Shown piece by piece: positions 24,337 to 33,705 of a DNA stretch of 64,000 nucleotides (position 1 is the first letter of the stretch; each line of letters opens with the position of its first letter). The translations under genes and the position numbers were made by a program. The stretch spans positions 124,001 through 188,000 of the forward strand of contig PQAO01000021.1 of assembly GCA_003104995.1 (NCBI GenBank), given 5' to 3'. This DNA is from Dehalococcoidia bacterium. Lineage in GTDB: Bacteria > Chloroflexota > Dehalococcoidia > Tepidiformales > Tepidiformaceae. The notes under the pieces were generated by a model. The model searched no databases and was not told the origin of the DNA. It was given only the letters and a program-made list of their open reading frames with translations.

Positions 24337-24881
24337 GGCTCTGGCAGCTGCCCTGCCGCCCGCAGTACCGCCAGCGCCACCAGGCCCTCCGCCACCTTCG
24401 CGATGGCGATCTTCACGCCCGCGTTGGCCGGCTCATCGCCCGCTCCCCAGTGATTCGAAGCGCGCGAGATCACCACGTCCGGCACGGCGGCGACCGCGCC
24501 GATGTGCCGCATCACGCGCACCACGTCAGTCACTGGTGGCTCCGCGTCCCCCCCGGCGATGCCAATGATGGCGAATGGTTTGCCACCCGCATGCGGAAGG
24601 TCGATGAAGTCGAGAGCGTTCTTGAGGCCTCCTGGCATCGCACCGTGGTACGAGGGCACGGCAATCACGAATCCGTCCGCGGCCGAGCAGGCGGCTCGCC
24701 ACGCCCCCACGGCTGCCGGGTATTGGTCCTCTGGCCGCCCGTCGAGCAGTGGGAGCGAGCCGATTTCGAACGTCTCGCACTGGGCGCCGTTCGCTTCCAG
24801 GGCCTTGAGCGTGAATTGGAGCGCCCGGTCGGCCGAGCTGCGGGGGCGAATACTGCCGTTGATGCCGAGGATCCGCGTCAT
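24333..24881 (-). CDS. NADPH-dependent FMN reductase
   Basis: A 182-residue flavodoxin-fold oxidoreductase: ILGINGSIRPRSSADRAL at the FMN-phosphate loop, GFVIAVPSYHGAMPGGLKNALDFI and KPFAIIGIAGGDAE. It reduces FMN or quinones with NADPH. First gene of a two-gene unit with the NUDIX hydrolase. The translational signal upstream is weak. Confidence 0.9.
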   Translation of the reverse strand: MTRILGINGSIRPRSSADRALQFTLKALEANGAQCETFEIGSLPLLDGRPEDQYPAAVGAWRAACSAADGFVIAVPSYHGAMPGGLKNALDFIDLPHAGGKPFAIIGIAGGDAEPPVTDVVRVMRHIGAVAAVPDVVISRASNHWGAGDEPANAGVKIAIAKVAEGLVALAVLRAAGQLPEP

Positions 24882-24943
24882 TCACCTAGCGTAGAGACCC
24901 GCGCGGGAAGATGCGATGCGCGTTCTCCCGGTAGACTCCCGCC

Positions 24944-25852
24944 ATGGTCAGGATCGCCGTCGTCGGCTCGCTCATGATGGACCTCGTGGTCCGGGCGCCC
25001 CGCCTCCCTGCCGTGGGCGAGTCGCTCATCGCCCACAGTTTCCAGGCCTTCATCGGCGGGAAGGGCGGCAACCAGGCCACGGCCGCGGCCCGCCTTGGCG
25101 CCGATGTCGCGATGATCGGCCGTGTCGGCGACGACGACTTCGGGCACGCTATCCTCGCCAACCTTCGCAACGAAGGCATCGATACGTCCGGTGTTTTCGC
25201 GGACCCCGCCATCGGCACCGGCGTCGCCGTGCCCATTGTGCTCGACGACGGGAGCAACGCCATTTTCGCGGTTCCCCGCGCGAACCTTGCACTGGGTGTG
25301 GCCGGTATCGAATGCGCACGCGCCGCAATTGAGAACGCCGACATCCTCATGGTGCAGTTCGAGGTTGGCATGTCCGCCACCGAGGCCGCCATGCGCATCG
25401 CCCGGGCTGCGGGCCGTCAGGTGATGCTGAGCCCCGCGCCCATCGCGCCGCACCCGCCCGGGCTGCTCGGCCTTGCCGACATCCTTCTCCCAAACGAGGT
25501 CGAGGCGGCCGCGCTCACTCCCGAGGCAGGAGGCGACCACCGCCGCGAAGCGGAGGCGCTGCTCTCCCGTGGCCCGGGTGTGGTCGTCATCACCCTGGGC
25601 GAGCAGGGCGCGCTTGTAGCCACACCGGGCCAGCTCACGGAAGTCTCGGCCTTCCCGGTCATGGCAGTTGATTCTGTCGGGGCCGGGGACGCCTTCTGTG
25701 GGGCCTTCGCCGTCGCTCTGGCCGAAGGGGCCACACCCCTGGAGGCGGCACGCTTCGGCGCGGCGGCCGGGGCTTGCGCCGTCACCAGGCCCGGCGCTGC
25801 CGCATCACTCCCATCCCGCTCCGAGGTGCAGAGGATTTTACAAAGTGGCTAG
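24944..25852 (+). CDS. PfkB-family sugar kinase, ribokinase-like
   Basis: A 302-residue kinase: VVGSLMMDLVVRAPRLPAVGES, GGKGGNQATAAARLGADVAMIG (ribokinase signature 1), LLPNEVEAAALT, VVITLGEQGALV and DSVGAGDAFCGAFAVAL with the catalytic Asp in GAGD. It probably phosphorylates ribose or a similar sugar. No transporter is next to it. Confidence 0.92.
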   Translation: MVRIAVVGSLMMDLVVRAPRLPAVGESLIAHSFQAFIGGKGGNQATAAARLGADVAMIGRVGDDDFGHAILANLRNEGIDTSGVFADPAIGTGVAVPIVLDDGSNAIFAVPRANLALGVAGIECARAAIENADILMVQFEVGMSATEAAMRIARAAGRQVMLSPAPIAPHPPGLLGLADILLPNEVEAAALTPEAGGDHRREAEALLSRGPGVVVITLGEQGALVATPGQLTEVSAFPVMAVDSVGAGDAFCGAFAVALAEGATPLEAARFGAAAGACAVTRPGAAASLPSRSEVQRILQSG

Positions 25853-25936
25853 GAACTTTCAGGCCGGCTCCAGCGTTCCTGTTGATGATGGGGATACTGA
25901 GTTCGATACTGACCATGGCGGCCCCGGGTAGGTGTT

Positions 25937-26887
25937 TTGAGCCCCCAACAACGCTTCTGTCCGCTCTGCGACCGGTCCTTCCAGGAAGGCGAAGCCGTGC
26001 TCCGCTGCGAAGGCTGCGGCGTCATGCATCATCCCGGCTGCTGGGTGACCAACGGTGGCTGCGCAACTCAGGCCGAACACCGCGTCGCTCCGCAGGCCAT
26101 GGCCTACACCACCGGCGCGCGTTTGCCCGGGGCTCCGGCGCCGCATCCGGGCGAAGGCACCCGCGCTACGCCTCTGCCCTCGCCGCCTCACTCCGAGACC
26201 CCCGAGCCCATACCATTCCGGCCCCTTGGGCGGCCCCAGCACCCGCCGGCAGCCACCGAGCCGGCTCCACCGGGCGGCGAGCCGGTCATCGGGGAGCCAC
26301 CACCGGCGATTCACCGGCGGCTGCCCGAGAACGAAATCCCCCCGGCGGCCCCTCCACGCAGGTATGTGCCCCCCACCGGAGAACAGATGGTGCGCAAGCC
26401 CCTGCCCCGGATCTACGAGCGCCACAAGATTGTGGCGTACTGGTACGTGCCGGTGGCTGTTGCACTCGCCGTGGTCGTTGCGTTCGGCGTCATCTGGGGC
26501 GCCGAGAAGCTCTTCGGCGGCGATGCAGACAAGGCCAGCCCGGAACCCACGCCGGCCGCTACCACCGGCGGCGCTGTCGGCGCCCAGACTCCCAGTCCCG
26601 CCGCCACCACGCCCGCGGCCACGACCACCATTCCGCCCGCGACGGTAACCACCGGCCCAGGAAAGTTTTCCCTCGGCGATACCCTCGTCGTGACTGGCAC
26701 GGGCGACTGTCTCAATGTGCGCACGAACCCCGGCGTCGAAAACGATGCGATCGTCTGCATCGCCGACGCCACCGAAGTGAAGGTGACTGGCGGCCCCGAG
26801 GAATCGGGCGGCCTCACCTGGTGGAAAGTCGAAACGAGGCTTGGTGAAGGATGGGCGGCCGAAGACTACCTCGTGAAAAAACCCTAG
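25937..26887 (+). CDS. Membrane protein with prokaryotic RING-like finger and SH3-type domain
   Basis: A 316-residue protein starting at TTG (the only start in the frame after an upstream stop). The N-terminus is a Cys/His finger: CPLC, CEGC, HHPGC and GGC within about 40 residues, like Prok-RING families. A Pro-rich disordered stretch follows to about residue 165, then one transmembrane helix (YVPVAVALAVVVAFGVIWG), a Thr/Pro-rich spacer and a C-terminal bacterial SH3 domain (GDCLNVRTNPGVENDAIVCI to GEGWAAEDYLV). The finger should be cytoplasmic and the SH3 domain outside. The next gene begins inside its 3' end. Confidence 0.82.
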   Translation: MSPQQRFCPLCDRSFQEGEAVLRCEGCGVMHHPGCWVTNGGCATQAEHRVAPQAMAYTTGARLPGAPAPHPGEGTRATPLPSPPHSETPEPIPFRPLGRPQHPPAATEPAPPGGEPVIGEPPPAIHRRLPENEIPPAAPPRRYVPPTGEQMVRKPLPRIYERHKIVAYWYVPVAVALAVVVAFGVIWGAEKLFGGDADKASPEPTPAATTGGAVGAQTPSPAATTPAATTTIPPATVTTGPGKFSLGDTLVVTGTGDCLNVRTNPGVENDAIVCIADATEVKVTGGPEESGGLTWWKVETRLGEGWAAEDYLVKKP

Positions 26888-28101
26888 GCCTGGCCCTCGC
26901 GTGCGCGGTGACCCTCGCCCTCGCATCGTGCTCGGGTGGCGATGGCTCGGCCGAAGCGACTCCCCTGCCGAGCTCAACCCTCGTGGTTGCCACGCCCACC
27001 ACCAGCCCGCCCCCATCGCCCACACCCGACCCCCTGGGCCCGCCCCCAACCAATGCGATAGAGGCGCGGGCCGGGCTCCAGGCGTTGCTTGGGGCGTCCC
27101 GCTTCGCCGAACCCTGTCCCCAGCATCTCACCCTCAGCTGGGGCGTAATCTGTGCCCAGGGTGATGCCGGCGGCGACGGCCTGCCCGACGCGGCATGGCT
27201 CATCCCGCTACGCCAGGCCGCCCCACAGGGCCCGTTCCCGGCCGTCGTGTTCTTCCGGTCAGGCGGCTCCCAGGAGATCGAGGAGTTCGCGACCGAAGGT
27301 TCCGCCGACGCCTCCATCCTCGGCGCCGCTATCTTCAGCCTTGCCGACCGGGATGGAGAGCCCGGCGCCGAACTCGCCTACCTGGTCAACCGTTGCACCG
27401 CCAATACCTGTACCAGCCTCGTCCGTATCCAGGCGTGGGACGGCACCGCCTGGCGAGACATCGGCCCCGGCGACGACGGTGTGCCCGCAATCGACCGGGT
27501 GGCCCTGGAGGGTGAAGGCGCCCAGAGCCGCATCATGATCCACGGCGGCAAACTCGATATCGCGGCAGGGCCCACCCGGGCAGCCACCCGCACCTATGAA
27601 CTCCTCGGCGGACGGTACCGGCTCACGAAGACGGAGTACGACCCGCCGGAGTACCTCTTTCACGCGATCGTCGATGCCGATGCGCTCTTTGCAGCCGCGA
27701 ACTTCGAGGAGGCCATCGCTGCCTACCGGGCAGCCATCGGCGCCGAGGATCTGCGCGACTGGAAGAAGGACACCGGCCGCGGCGAGGGCCGCCCCGCACT
27801 CGAGGGCTACGCCCTCTTCCGGATTGCCGTAGCCACGGCCGCGCTCGGCCAGGACCCCACCGAGGCCATCGATGCCGCCATTCGCGAAGGCAAGGAGATC
27901 GTGTTCAGCATCGCAGCCCAGGAGTTCCGCAAGGGCTTACAGGAACACAGCAGCGTCATCGCCGGCTGCGCCGAAGCCACGAAATACCTGGGCACCGTCG
28001 GTAATGGTGCCGATACCCCCGCCTACATCGCCCGCCTGTTCGACTATGGCTACGCGAACCAGCCATCCAGGACGTACCAGGACATCTGCCGCCTCCCTTA
28101 A
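26851..28101 (+). CDS. Putative lipoprotein with TPR-like region
   Basis: A 416-residue lipoprotein (lipobox LASC near residue 27) with a Pro/Thr spacer, a beta-rich domain (GVICAQGDAGGDGLPDAAWLI, AGAELAYLVNRCTAN) and helical repeats resembling TPR (VDADALFAAANFEEAIAAYRAAIGAE). It overlaps the previous gene by 37 bases, an unusually long overlap that implies coupled expression with the RING/SH3 membrane protein. Function unknown. Confidence 0.78.
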   Translation: MGGRRLPREKTLGLALACAVTLALASCSGGDGSAEATPLPSSTLVVATPTTSPPPSPTPDPLGPPPTNAIEARAGLQALLGASRFAEPCPQHLTLSWGVICAQGDAGGDGLPDAAWLIPLRQAAPQGPFPAVVFFRSGGSQEIEEFATEGSADASILGAAIFSLADRDGEPGAELAYLVNRCTANTCTSLVRIQAWDGTAWRDIGPGDDGVPAIDRVALEGEGAQSRIMIHGGKLDIAAGPTRAATRTYELLGGRYRLTKTEYDPPEYLFHAIVDADALFAAANFEEAIAAYRAAIGAEDLRDWKKDTGRGEGRPALEGYALFRIAVATAALGQDPTEAIDAAIREGKEIVFSIAAQEFRKGLQEHSSVIAGCAEATKYLGTVGNGADTPAYIARLFDYGYANQPSRTYQDICRLP

Positions 28102-28149
28102 ACACACGTCCCGGCTGACACCGGTGTGGTGCGGCGGTAGGCTGCGGGG

Positions 28150-28515
28150 GTGGCCCATTTCGAACCCCGGCAGAAGCTCTGGCTCGAAGCTGATGGCAGG
28201 CTGGTCATGTCCGACTACCGCCTCCGCCTCCTCCAGCTCGTGGCCGATACCGGCTCACTCGCCCAGGCGGCCACCGCGATGGGACTCTCCTACCGCCGCG
28301 CCTGGGGGAAAGTGAAGGAACTCGAAGCGAACCTCGGCTTTTCGCTGGTACGGTCGGAAGTGGGTGGGGCTGGAGGCGGCCACACGATCCTGACCGGTGA
28401 GGGCCAGGACCTCATCGAGGCCTACCGGCGCTTCGGCCAGCGCATGGACGAGGCGCTCCACACCGCCTACCGCGAAGAACTTGCGAACCTGGAACGCCGC
28501 CCCGAAAGCACGTGA
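28150..28515 (+). CDS. ModE-type winged-helix DNA-binding protein
   Basis: A 121-residue single-domain regulator like the N-terminal half of ModE: KLWLEADGRLVMSDYRLRLLQLVADTGSLAQAATAMGLSYRRAWGKVKELEANLG in consecutive segments, then the wing GGHTILTGEGQDLIEAYRRF. The molybdate-binding (Mop/TOBE) half is absent, so metal sensing is not evident. Start is GTG. No molybdenum genes are adjacent. Confidence 0.85.
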   Translation: MAHFEPRQKLWLEADGRLVMSDYRLRLLQLVADTGSLAQAATAMGLSYRRAWGKVKELEANLGFSLVRSEVGGAGGGHTILTGEGQDLIEAYRRFGQRMDEALHTAYREELANLERRPEST

Positions 28516-28525
28516 CTCGCGGCAG

Positions 28526-29713
28526 TTAGCCGACGGTCCCGGCCTCCCGCAGCGCCGAGATCCTCCCCTCGTCGTATCCGAGCCCCTTGAGCACCTCATC
28601 CGTGTGCTGGCCTATCAGCGGAGAGGTCGACCGCACCTTGCCCGGTGTGTCGCTCAGCTTCGGCCCAACGCCGATTTGCTTCACCTTCCCGACGGGTGAG
28701 TCGACTTCGACCACCATGCCGCGCGCCAGGTTGTGCTCGTTCGTCACCACGTTCTCCATCTCAAGCACCGGCGCCGCGCAGATGTCGTACTGCGACATGA
28801 TCGCCATCCACTCGTCCGCCGTTTTTGTCTTGAAGATGCCGGCGAAGCGCTCGATCATCGCCGGCCACTCATCCTGCGCGAACTGCTTCTGCAGCAGGTC
28901 CTCGGTGCCGAGCACCCGGCAGAGTGCTTCGTAGAAGTGCGACTCGATGCTCCCGATCGAGAACCACCGCCCATCGGAGCATTCGTAGGTGTTGTAGAAC
29001 GGTGCCGCGCCGTTCAACAGCATGCTGCCCGGGCGGATGGGCATCCCCATGGAGAAGAACTGCGTGAACGCACTCGTCATCAGCGAGAGCACGCCGTCGC
29101 TCATGCCGATGTCGACATTCTGGCCGCGGCCGGTTTTCTCCCGCGCCAGGATCGCGAGGCAGATTGCGAACGCCGCCGTCAGCCCGCCGCCCGCGAAGTC
29201 CGCTACCAGGTTCACGGGGATGGCCGGGGCCTGGCCCGGCCGGCCAGTCACGCCCAGCGCGCCCCCGATGGAGATGTAGTTGATGTCGTGGCCCACCAGG
29301 TTGGAATACGGCCCGGTTTGCCCGAATCCCGAGATCGAACAACAGATGATGCGTGGGTTGATCCTGGCGAGCGTTTCGTAGTCCACGCCCAACCGCTTCA
29401 CAACGCCGGGCCTGAAGCCCTCGATCACCACATCCGCCTGCTTTACGAGCGCGTAGAAGATTTCCCGCGCGGCATCGTCCTTCAGATTCAGCGCGATCGA
29501 CTTCTTCCCACGCCCGAGGGCGTTGTACGCCGCCGCCCGGTCTGCGGCCTCGCTCCGCCGCAGCCCAACACTCCCGAGCTTCGCCGAAGACCCGGGCACC
29601 GCCTCAACCAGCGTCACATCGGCGCCAAAGTCAGCCAGCAGCATCGAGCAGTGGGGCCCGGGCGCCAATCGTGAAAGGTCGAGGACCTTAATCCCATCGA
29701 GTGCCATCACCAT
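28526..29713 (-). CDS. CaiB/BaiF family CoA-transferase
   Basis: A 395-residue type III CoA-transferase: VLDLSRLAPGPHCSMLLADFGADVTLVE, GRGKKSIALNLKD, DVVIEGFRPGVVKRLGVDYETL, ISGFGQTGPYSNLVGHDINY (catalytic Asp in GHD) and a C-terminal DEVLKGLGYDEGRI. It moves CoA between carboxylic acids during catabolism or activates racemisation. Start at 29713 agrees with the family; AAGGAG is about 10 bases upstream. Confidence 0.93.
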   Translation of the reverse strand: MVMALDGIKVLDLSRLAPGPHCSMLLADFGADVTLVEAVPGSSAKLGSVGLRRSEAADRAAAYNALGRGKKSIALNLKDDAAREIFYALVKQADVVIEGFRPGVVKRLGVDYETLARINPRIICCSISGFGQTGPYSNLVGHDINYISIGGALGVTGRPGQAPAIPVNLVADFAGGGLTAAFAICLAILAREKTGRGQNVDIGMSDGVLSLMTSAFTQFFSMGMPIRPGSMLLNGAAPFYNTYECSDGRWFSIGSIESHFYEALCRVLGTEDLLQKQFAQDEWPAMIERFAGIFKTKTADEWMAIMSQYDICAAPVLEMENVVTNEHNLARGMVVEVDSPVGKVKQIGVGPKLSDTPGKVRSTSPLIGQHTDEVLKGLGYDEGRISALREAGTVG

Positions 29714-29846
29714 GGTCTGAGAACTCCTTCGTGTCCGGGGGGTGGTTGTGAGCCGTAGCATGCGTGGCCCTCTGGGGTCGCGCAACCGGGTCGCTTCGCA
29801 CGCTTTTCTCGCCTCCGATCGGGATCGACGGCGCGGGGACGGTATG

Positions 29847-31511
29847 ATGGCCCCCATGGCGACCGATCAGCTCGAAGTTGAGTGGCAATACGCCGCCCTC
29901 GATACCCGGCCCGTGCTCCGCTGGCTCCAGTCGGGCCCCGTTCCCGGCTTCTCGGTTGTCCCCGCGGGCGTGAAAGAGCTCGACGACACGTACTTCGATA
30001 CTGCCGACTGGCGTGTCCACAAGGCCGGCTACACCTGCCGGGTCCGCCTCAAGGGCGCCGATGCCGAGTTGACCCTGAAGTCCATGGCCAATCCCTCCGG
30101 CGGCATGCGGACCCGCCGCGAACTCACCGAGGGCCTCTCTTCCCCATCAGAGGCGCCCGCCCGGGCTCCCGGCCCCTGTGGCGCCGCGCTCCGCGCCGTC
30201 GCCGGCCGCGCCGTCCTCGATCCCCTCTTCCGCCTCCAGACCCGCCGCCAGCTCTTCATGCTCTCCGACGACCAGGGCCCCCTCGGCGAGGTTGCCCTCG
30301 ACGATACGTCCATCCCCGTGGGCGAGGACACCCCGGTCCGCCTCGCCCGCGTCGAAGTGGAGGTGGATCAAGCTGCGGTCGAGCGAGCCAGGCCATTCGT
30401 GGCTGCCCTCGTCTCCGGGAACGGTCTCACCGAGGCCCTGACCTCCAAGTTCGAATCCGCCCTCATCGCGACCGGCCTCCGCGTCCCCGCCGCTCCGGAT
30501 CTCGGCCCCACCGCAGTCAATGACGGGATGACAGCGGCCCAGGTCGCCTACGCCGTCCTCCGCAAGCAGTTCTCAACGTTCCTCGCGAACGAATCCGGTA
30601 CCCGCCTGGGCGAGGATATCGAGGCGCTCCACGACATGCGCGTTGCCACCAGGCGCATGCGCGCCGCCATGGCCGCTTTCCGCCCATTTCTGACGCCGCG
30701 CACGCTCGCGTTTCGCGACGAGTTCGGCTGGATCGCGGCTGCCCTTGGTGAAGTTCGCGACCTCGATGTCCAGCTCGAACGCATGGACGAGTGGCATTCC
30801 AACTTCTCGCCCGAACGTGCTCACGCTCTCGACTCGGTCGAGGGCCTCCTGCGTGCCCGCCGCGCTGCCGCCCGGAAACGCATGCTGCTCGCTCTTGATT
30901 CCCGCCGCTATGAGCGCCTCGTGGCCCGGTTCACCGCCGCCCTCCGCTTCGGCTCTCCACGATCCTTCGCGCCCGGCCGGCTCCCGGTCCTCTCCGTCGC
31001 CCCCGACCTCGTGGAAAAGCGCTACAAGACCGTCCGTAAGGCGGGCGACCGGATCGGGAAGTCATCACCGCCTGAGCTCTACCACGCCCTCCGAATCGAC
31101 GCCAAGAAGCTCCGTTACGCGCTCGAGTTCGTCGGGGCCGGTATCTATGGCAGGCCTGCTGTCGAGTTCAGCACACGCGTGACCGCCCTCCAGGATGTCC
31201 TGGGCCTCCACCAGGACGCCTACGTCGCGATCGAGATGCTCCAGGAGATCGCCGACTCCTCCGGCCGTCGCCTCGGCCCCGCCACGCTGATGGCCATGGG
31301 CGTCATTAGCGAGCGTTACCGAGCACACGCCGAGGAACTGCGTTCCCAGTTCCCTCCTGTCTACAAGCCCATCGCCGGCGAGGAGTGGTCCAGGCTGTTC
31401 AAACTCATGGAGGCGCGCCGGCCCCCCGCCCCTGTTGCGCGCGTTGCCAGGCCGGCGGCAGCAAGCGCCCTCGTTGGTACCGTCAACCCGCCGCCTGCCG
31501 ATCGCCCCTAG
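29847..31511 (+). CDS. CYTH-CHAD domain protein
   Basis: A 554-residue protein. The N-terminal CYTH domain (about 5-215) has the ExE entry LEVEWQ, DDTYFDTADWRVHKAGYTCRVR and ELTLKSMA, a triphosphate tunnel fold that binds inorganic polyphosphate or triphosphates. The C-terminal CHAD domain (about 230-520) contains the His/Arg-rich helices LHDMRVATRRMRAAMAAF and YHALRIDAKKLRYALEFVG that bind polyphosphate. It probably acts on or near polyphosphate granules. Three ATG codons (29844, 29847, 29856) are possible starts. Confidence 0.9.
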   Translation: MAPMATDQLEVEWQYAALDTRPVLRWLQSGPVPGFSVVPAGVKELDDTYFDTADWRVHKAGYTCRVRLKGADAELTLKSMANPSGGMRTRRELTEGLSSPSEAPARAPGPCGAALRAVAGRAVLDPLFRLQTRRQLFMLSDDQGPLGEVALDDTSIPVGEDTPVRLARVEVEVDQAAVERARPFVAALVSGNGLTEALTSKFESALIATGLRVPAAPDLGPTAVNDGMTAAQVAYAVLRKQFSTFLANESGTRLGEDIEALHDMRVATRRMRAAMAAFRPFLTPRTLAFRDEFGWIAAALGEVRDLDVQLERMDEWHSNFSPERAHALDSVEGLLRARRAAARKRMLLALDSRRYERLVARFTAALRFGSPRSFAPGRLPVLSVAPDLVEKRYKTVRKAGDRIGKSSPPELYHALRIDAKKLRYALEFVGAGIYGRPAVEFSTRVTALQDVLGLHQDAYVAIEMLQEIADSSGRRLGPATLMAMGVISERYRAHAEELRSQFPPVYKPIAGEEWSRLFKLMEARRPPAPVARVARPAAASALVGTVNPPPADRP

Positions 31512-31573
31512 CGCCCGTCGCCTGTATCCTCCTTTCCCGGGAATCCGAACCCACCGTGGCCGCCCGCCTCACC

Positions 31574-31601
31574 GGAAATCGGAAATCGCCAACCGGAAAT
31601 C
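31574..31601 (+). repeat. Short repeats (GGAAATC x3) before sucD
   Basis: GGAAATC occurs at 31574-31580, 31581-31587 and 31595-31601, the last within a repeated AACCGGAAATCGCC-like block, directly before the sucD ATG. No standard Shine-Dalgarno is present, so the repeat occupies the ribosome binding region. Confidence 0.65.
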
Positions 31602-31607
31602 GCCCCC

Positions 31608-32495
31608 ATGGCCGTACTCGTTGATGCAAACACCCGCCTGATGGTCCAGGGCATTGGGACCGAGGGCGCGAACCACATGCGCCGCTCCATCGCCTACGGG
31701 ACAAACGTCGTCGCTGCCATCCACCCCCGGCGCGGCGGCGAACAGCAGGACGGCATCCCCATCTTCACCACGGTCGATGAAGCCGTCCGCACGACCGGCG
31801 CCAACGTCACCATCATCTTCGTGCCCGCCCCGTTCGCTGCCGATGCCATCCTCGAAGCCGCCGCCGCCGGCCTCCCGCTCATCGTCTGCATCACCGAAGG
31901 CATCCCCGTCCTCGACATGGTCAAGGTGAAGGCCGCCCTCCAGGGCTCGAAGAGCGTCCTCATCGGCCCGAACTGCCCCGGTGTCATCACCCCGGGCACA
32001 AAGACACGCATTGGCATCATGCCCGGCGATATCTTCCTCCCGGGCCGCGTGGGTGTGGTCAGCCGCTCGGGCACACTCGTCTACGAAGTCGTCGCCCAGC
32101 TCACCGCTGAGGGCATCGGCCAGAGCACCTGCATCGGCGTCGGTGGTGACCCCATCATCGGCACCCGCCAGGTCGAAGCCATCCGCATGCTCAACGAGGA
32201 CCCCGATACCGACGCCATCGTGATGGTCGGTGAAATCGGTGGTTCGGCCGAGCAAGAAGCCGCCGCCTACATCAAGGAACACGTGAAGAAGCCGGTTGTC
32301 GCGTTCATCGCCGGGGCCACCGCGCCCGCCGGGCGCCGCATGGGCCACGCGGGCGCCATCATCTCCGGCGAGGACGGCAAGGCCGAGAACAAGAAGGCTG
32401 CGCTCCGCGCCGCCGGCGCCATCGTCTCCGACTCTCCCGCCGAAATCGGTTCCACGATGAAGAAGGCCCTCCAGGACCGCGGTCTCCTGAAATAG
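31608..32495 (+). CDS. sucD: Succinyl-CoA ligase alpha subunit (SucD-type)
   Basis: A 295-residue CoA-ligase alpha subunit: [55 protein letters not shown], and the phosphohistidine segment [16 protein letters not shown]. The normal CoA-loop PxKGG reads HPRRGGE here. With its beta subunit it would make succinyl-CoA or regenerate ATP in the TCA cycle. sucC is not next to it, which is unusual; the partner must lie elsewhere or the enzyme may use another acid such as malate. Confidence 0.92.
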   Translation: MAVLVDANTRLMVQGIGTEGANHMRRSIAYGTNVVAAIHPRRGGEQQDGIPIFTTVDEAVRTTGANVTIIFVPAPFAADAILEAAAAGLPLIVCITEGIPVLDMVKVKAALQGSKSVLIGPNCPGVITPGTKTRIGIMPGDIFLPGRVGVVSRSGTLVYEVVAQLTAEGIGQSTCIGVGGDPIIGTRQVEAIRMLNEDPDTDAIVMVGEIGGSAEQEAAAYIKEHVKKPVVAFIAGATAPAGRRMGHAGAIISGEDGKAENKKAALRAAGAIVSDSPAEIGSTMKKALQDRGLLK

Positions 32496-32578
32496 GCGTG
32501 GGGGTAGGGACAATGTGACTTGGCAGGCTCATTCTCTGGTTGCCGCGGTTTCGCGGACACCCACGGAGGAGTCTGAAA

Positions 32579-33115
32579 ATGACCGTCCACAGAGGCTACA
32601 GGCGTGGCTTGTTCGGCCTAATTACCTTGGCCTTGGCCCTGCTCTTTGGGACGAGTGATCTGTCACCCGGCCTTTCTATCGGCGCCCGAGCCGCCCAAGA
32701 GGAGCCATTCCAGGCGTGCTTCATCGAGCTCGCCCCACACACCGACGAGAGCGACACTTCCCGGGTTCTTGCGGAGAACTGCTTCGACGACCCGGAGTCA
32801 GCAGCCGACTTCTCCGTCAACTTGCACGCGCGTGACTCGGTGTATGTGATCTTTACGATCTGGGAGCACGCGAACTTCGGTGGGTCGTCGTACGAGTGGT
32901 ACTCCACTTCCGGCTGCAGCGGCGACTATGGCTACGATGACTTCAACGTCATTGGCTGGAATGACCGGGCCGGTTCGGCTCGTTCTGCATGCGGCCGCAC
33001 AGTGAACCTTTGGGAACACACCTACCAGATGGGGGCGAGCGTGCTGATCAACGGCTACCACTCATCACTCGGGGTGATGAACGATCAATCCTCCTCTTGG
33101 GACACGGCGAACTGA
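32579..33115 (+). CDS. Secreted beta/gamma-crystallin-like protein
   Basis: A 178-residue exported protein. After a signal peptide (FGLITLALALLFG, cleavage near ARAAQ) comes a segment CFIELAPHTDES to CFDDPESAADF, then a crystallin-like beta domain with the motif VIFTIWEHANFGGSSYEWYS and the partner VIGWNDRAGSARSA, and VNLWEHTYQMG. Such folds can bind calcium or inhibit peptidases. GGAGGAG 8 bases upstream fixes the ATG. Its stop overlaps the next gene's ATG by one base. Confidence 0.85.
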   Translation: MTVHRGYRRGLFGLITLALALLFGTSDLSPGLSIGARAAQEEPFQACFIELAPHTDESDTSRVLAENCFDDPESAADFSVNLHARDSVYVIFTIWEHANFGGSSYEWYSTSGCSGDYGYDDFNVIGWNDRAGSARSACGRTVNLWEHTYQMGASVLINGYHSSLGVMNDQSSSWDTAN

Positions 33116-33597
33116 TGCAGCGCCGATCCGCAGGTTCCCATGTGGAGTACAACGCGTCACTCACGCCTCGCGAGCGTGAAGTGCTGGCCCTGGCCCAGCG
33201 CGGTCTCACGAACCCGGCAATCGCAGCCGAACTTGGAATCTCCGAGAACGCGGTGCGGTACCACCTGAAGGAACTTCACAGCAAGCTGGCGACGGCGGGC
33301 GACCGCGGCCGGCTCAACCGGATTGGGTGGCTCGGCGCCGGGACGTTCTTCGGATGGAAGGTCAGCGCTGCCACTCTTGCTACCGCTGGATTCATCGTTG
33401 CCGCATCGGCCGCAGGGGCCTGGGCAGTCCGCTCGGCACACGAGTCGAGCGCGGATGGCCAGGATGCCACCGGTACAACGCACTGCGTTGCTCTGGCGGT
33501 CCCGACGGTCACCGGGACAGGGGCACCGGACGCGCCCGCCCAGCGCTGCTTCGATACGCCGCAAGAAGTGGCAGCATTCTACGAGTCGCTGCGCTGA
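33115..33597 (+). CDS. Membrane-anchored LuxR/GerE-type regulator
   Basis: A 160-residue protein with a GerE helix-turn-helix at the N-terminus (LTPREREVLALAQRGLTNPAIAAELGISENAVRYHLKELHSKL in consecutive segments), one transmembrane segment (SAATLATAGFIVAASAAGAWAV) and a short outer part with HCVALAVPTVTG and CFDTPQEVAAFYESLR. The outer part resembles the first mature segment of the crystallin-like protein before it, and their reading frames are coupled (TGATG). It is likely a sensor-regulator linked to that secreted protein. Confidence 0.88.
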   Translation: MQRRSAGSHVEYNASLTPREREVLALAQRGLTNPAIAAELGISENAVRYHLKELHSKLATAGDRGRLNRIGWLGAGTFFGWKVSAATLATAGFIVAASAAGAWAVRSAHESSADGQDATGTTHCVALAVPTVTGTGAPDAPAQRCFDTPQEVAAFYESLR

Positions 33598-33705
33598 CTT
33601 GAGGGGGCCCGTCCGCGAGACGGTCGTGGACGCGGCCCCTGACGTTTCACGGTCGCTGGTACACTCCCCAGCTATCCAGGACGTTGTCCTTCGGGGAGTT
33701 GTACC

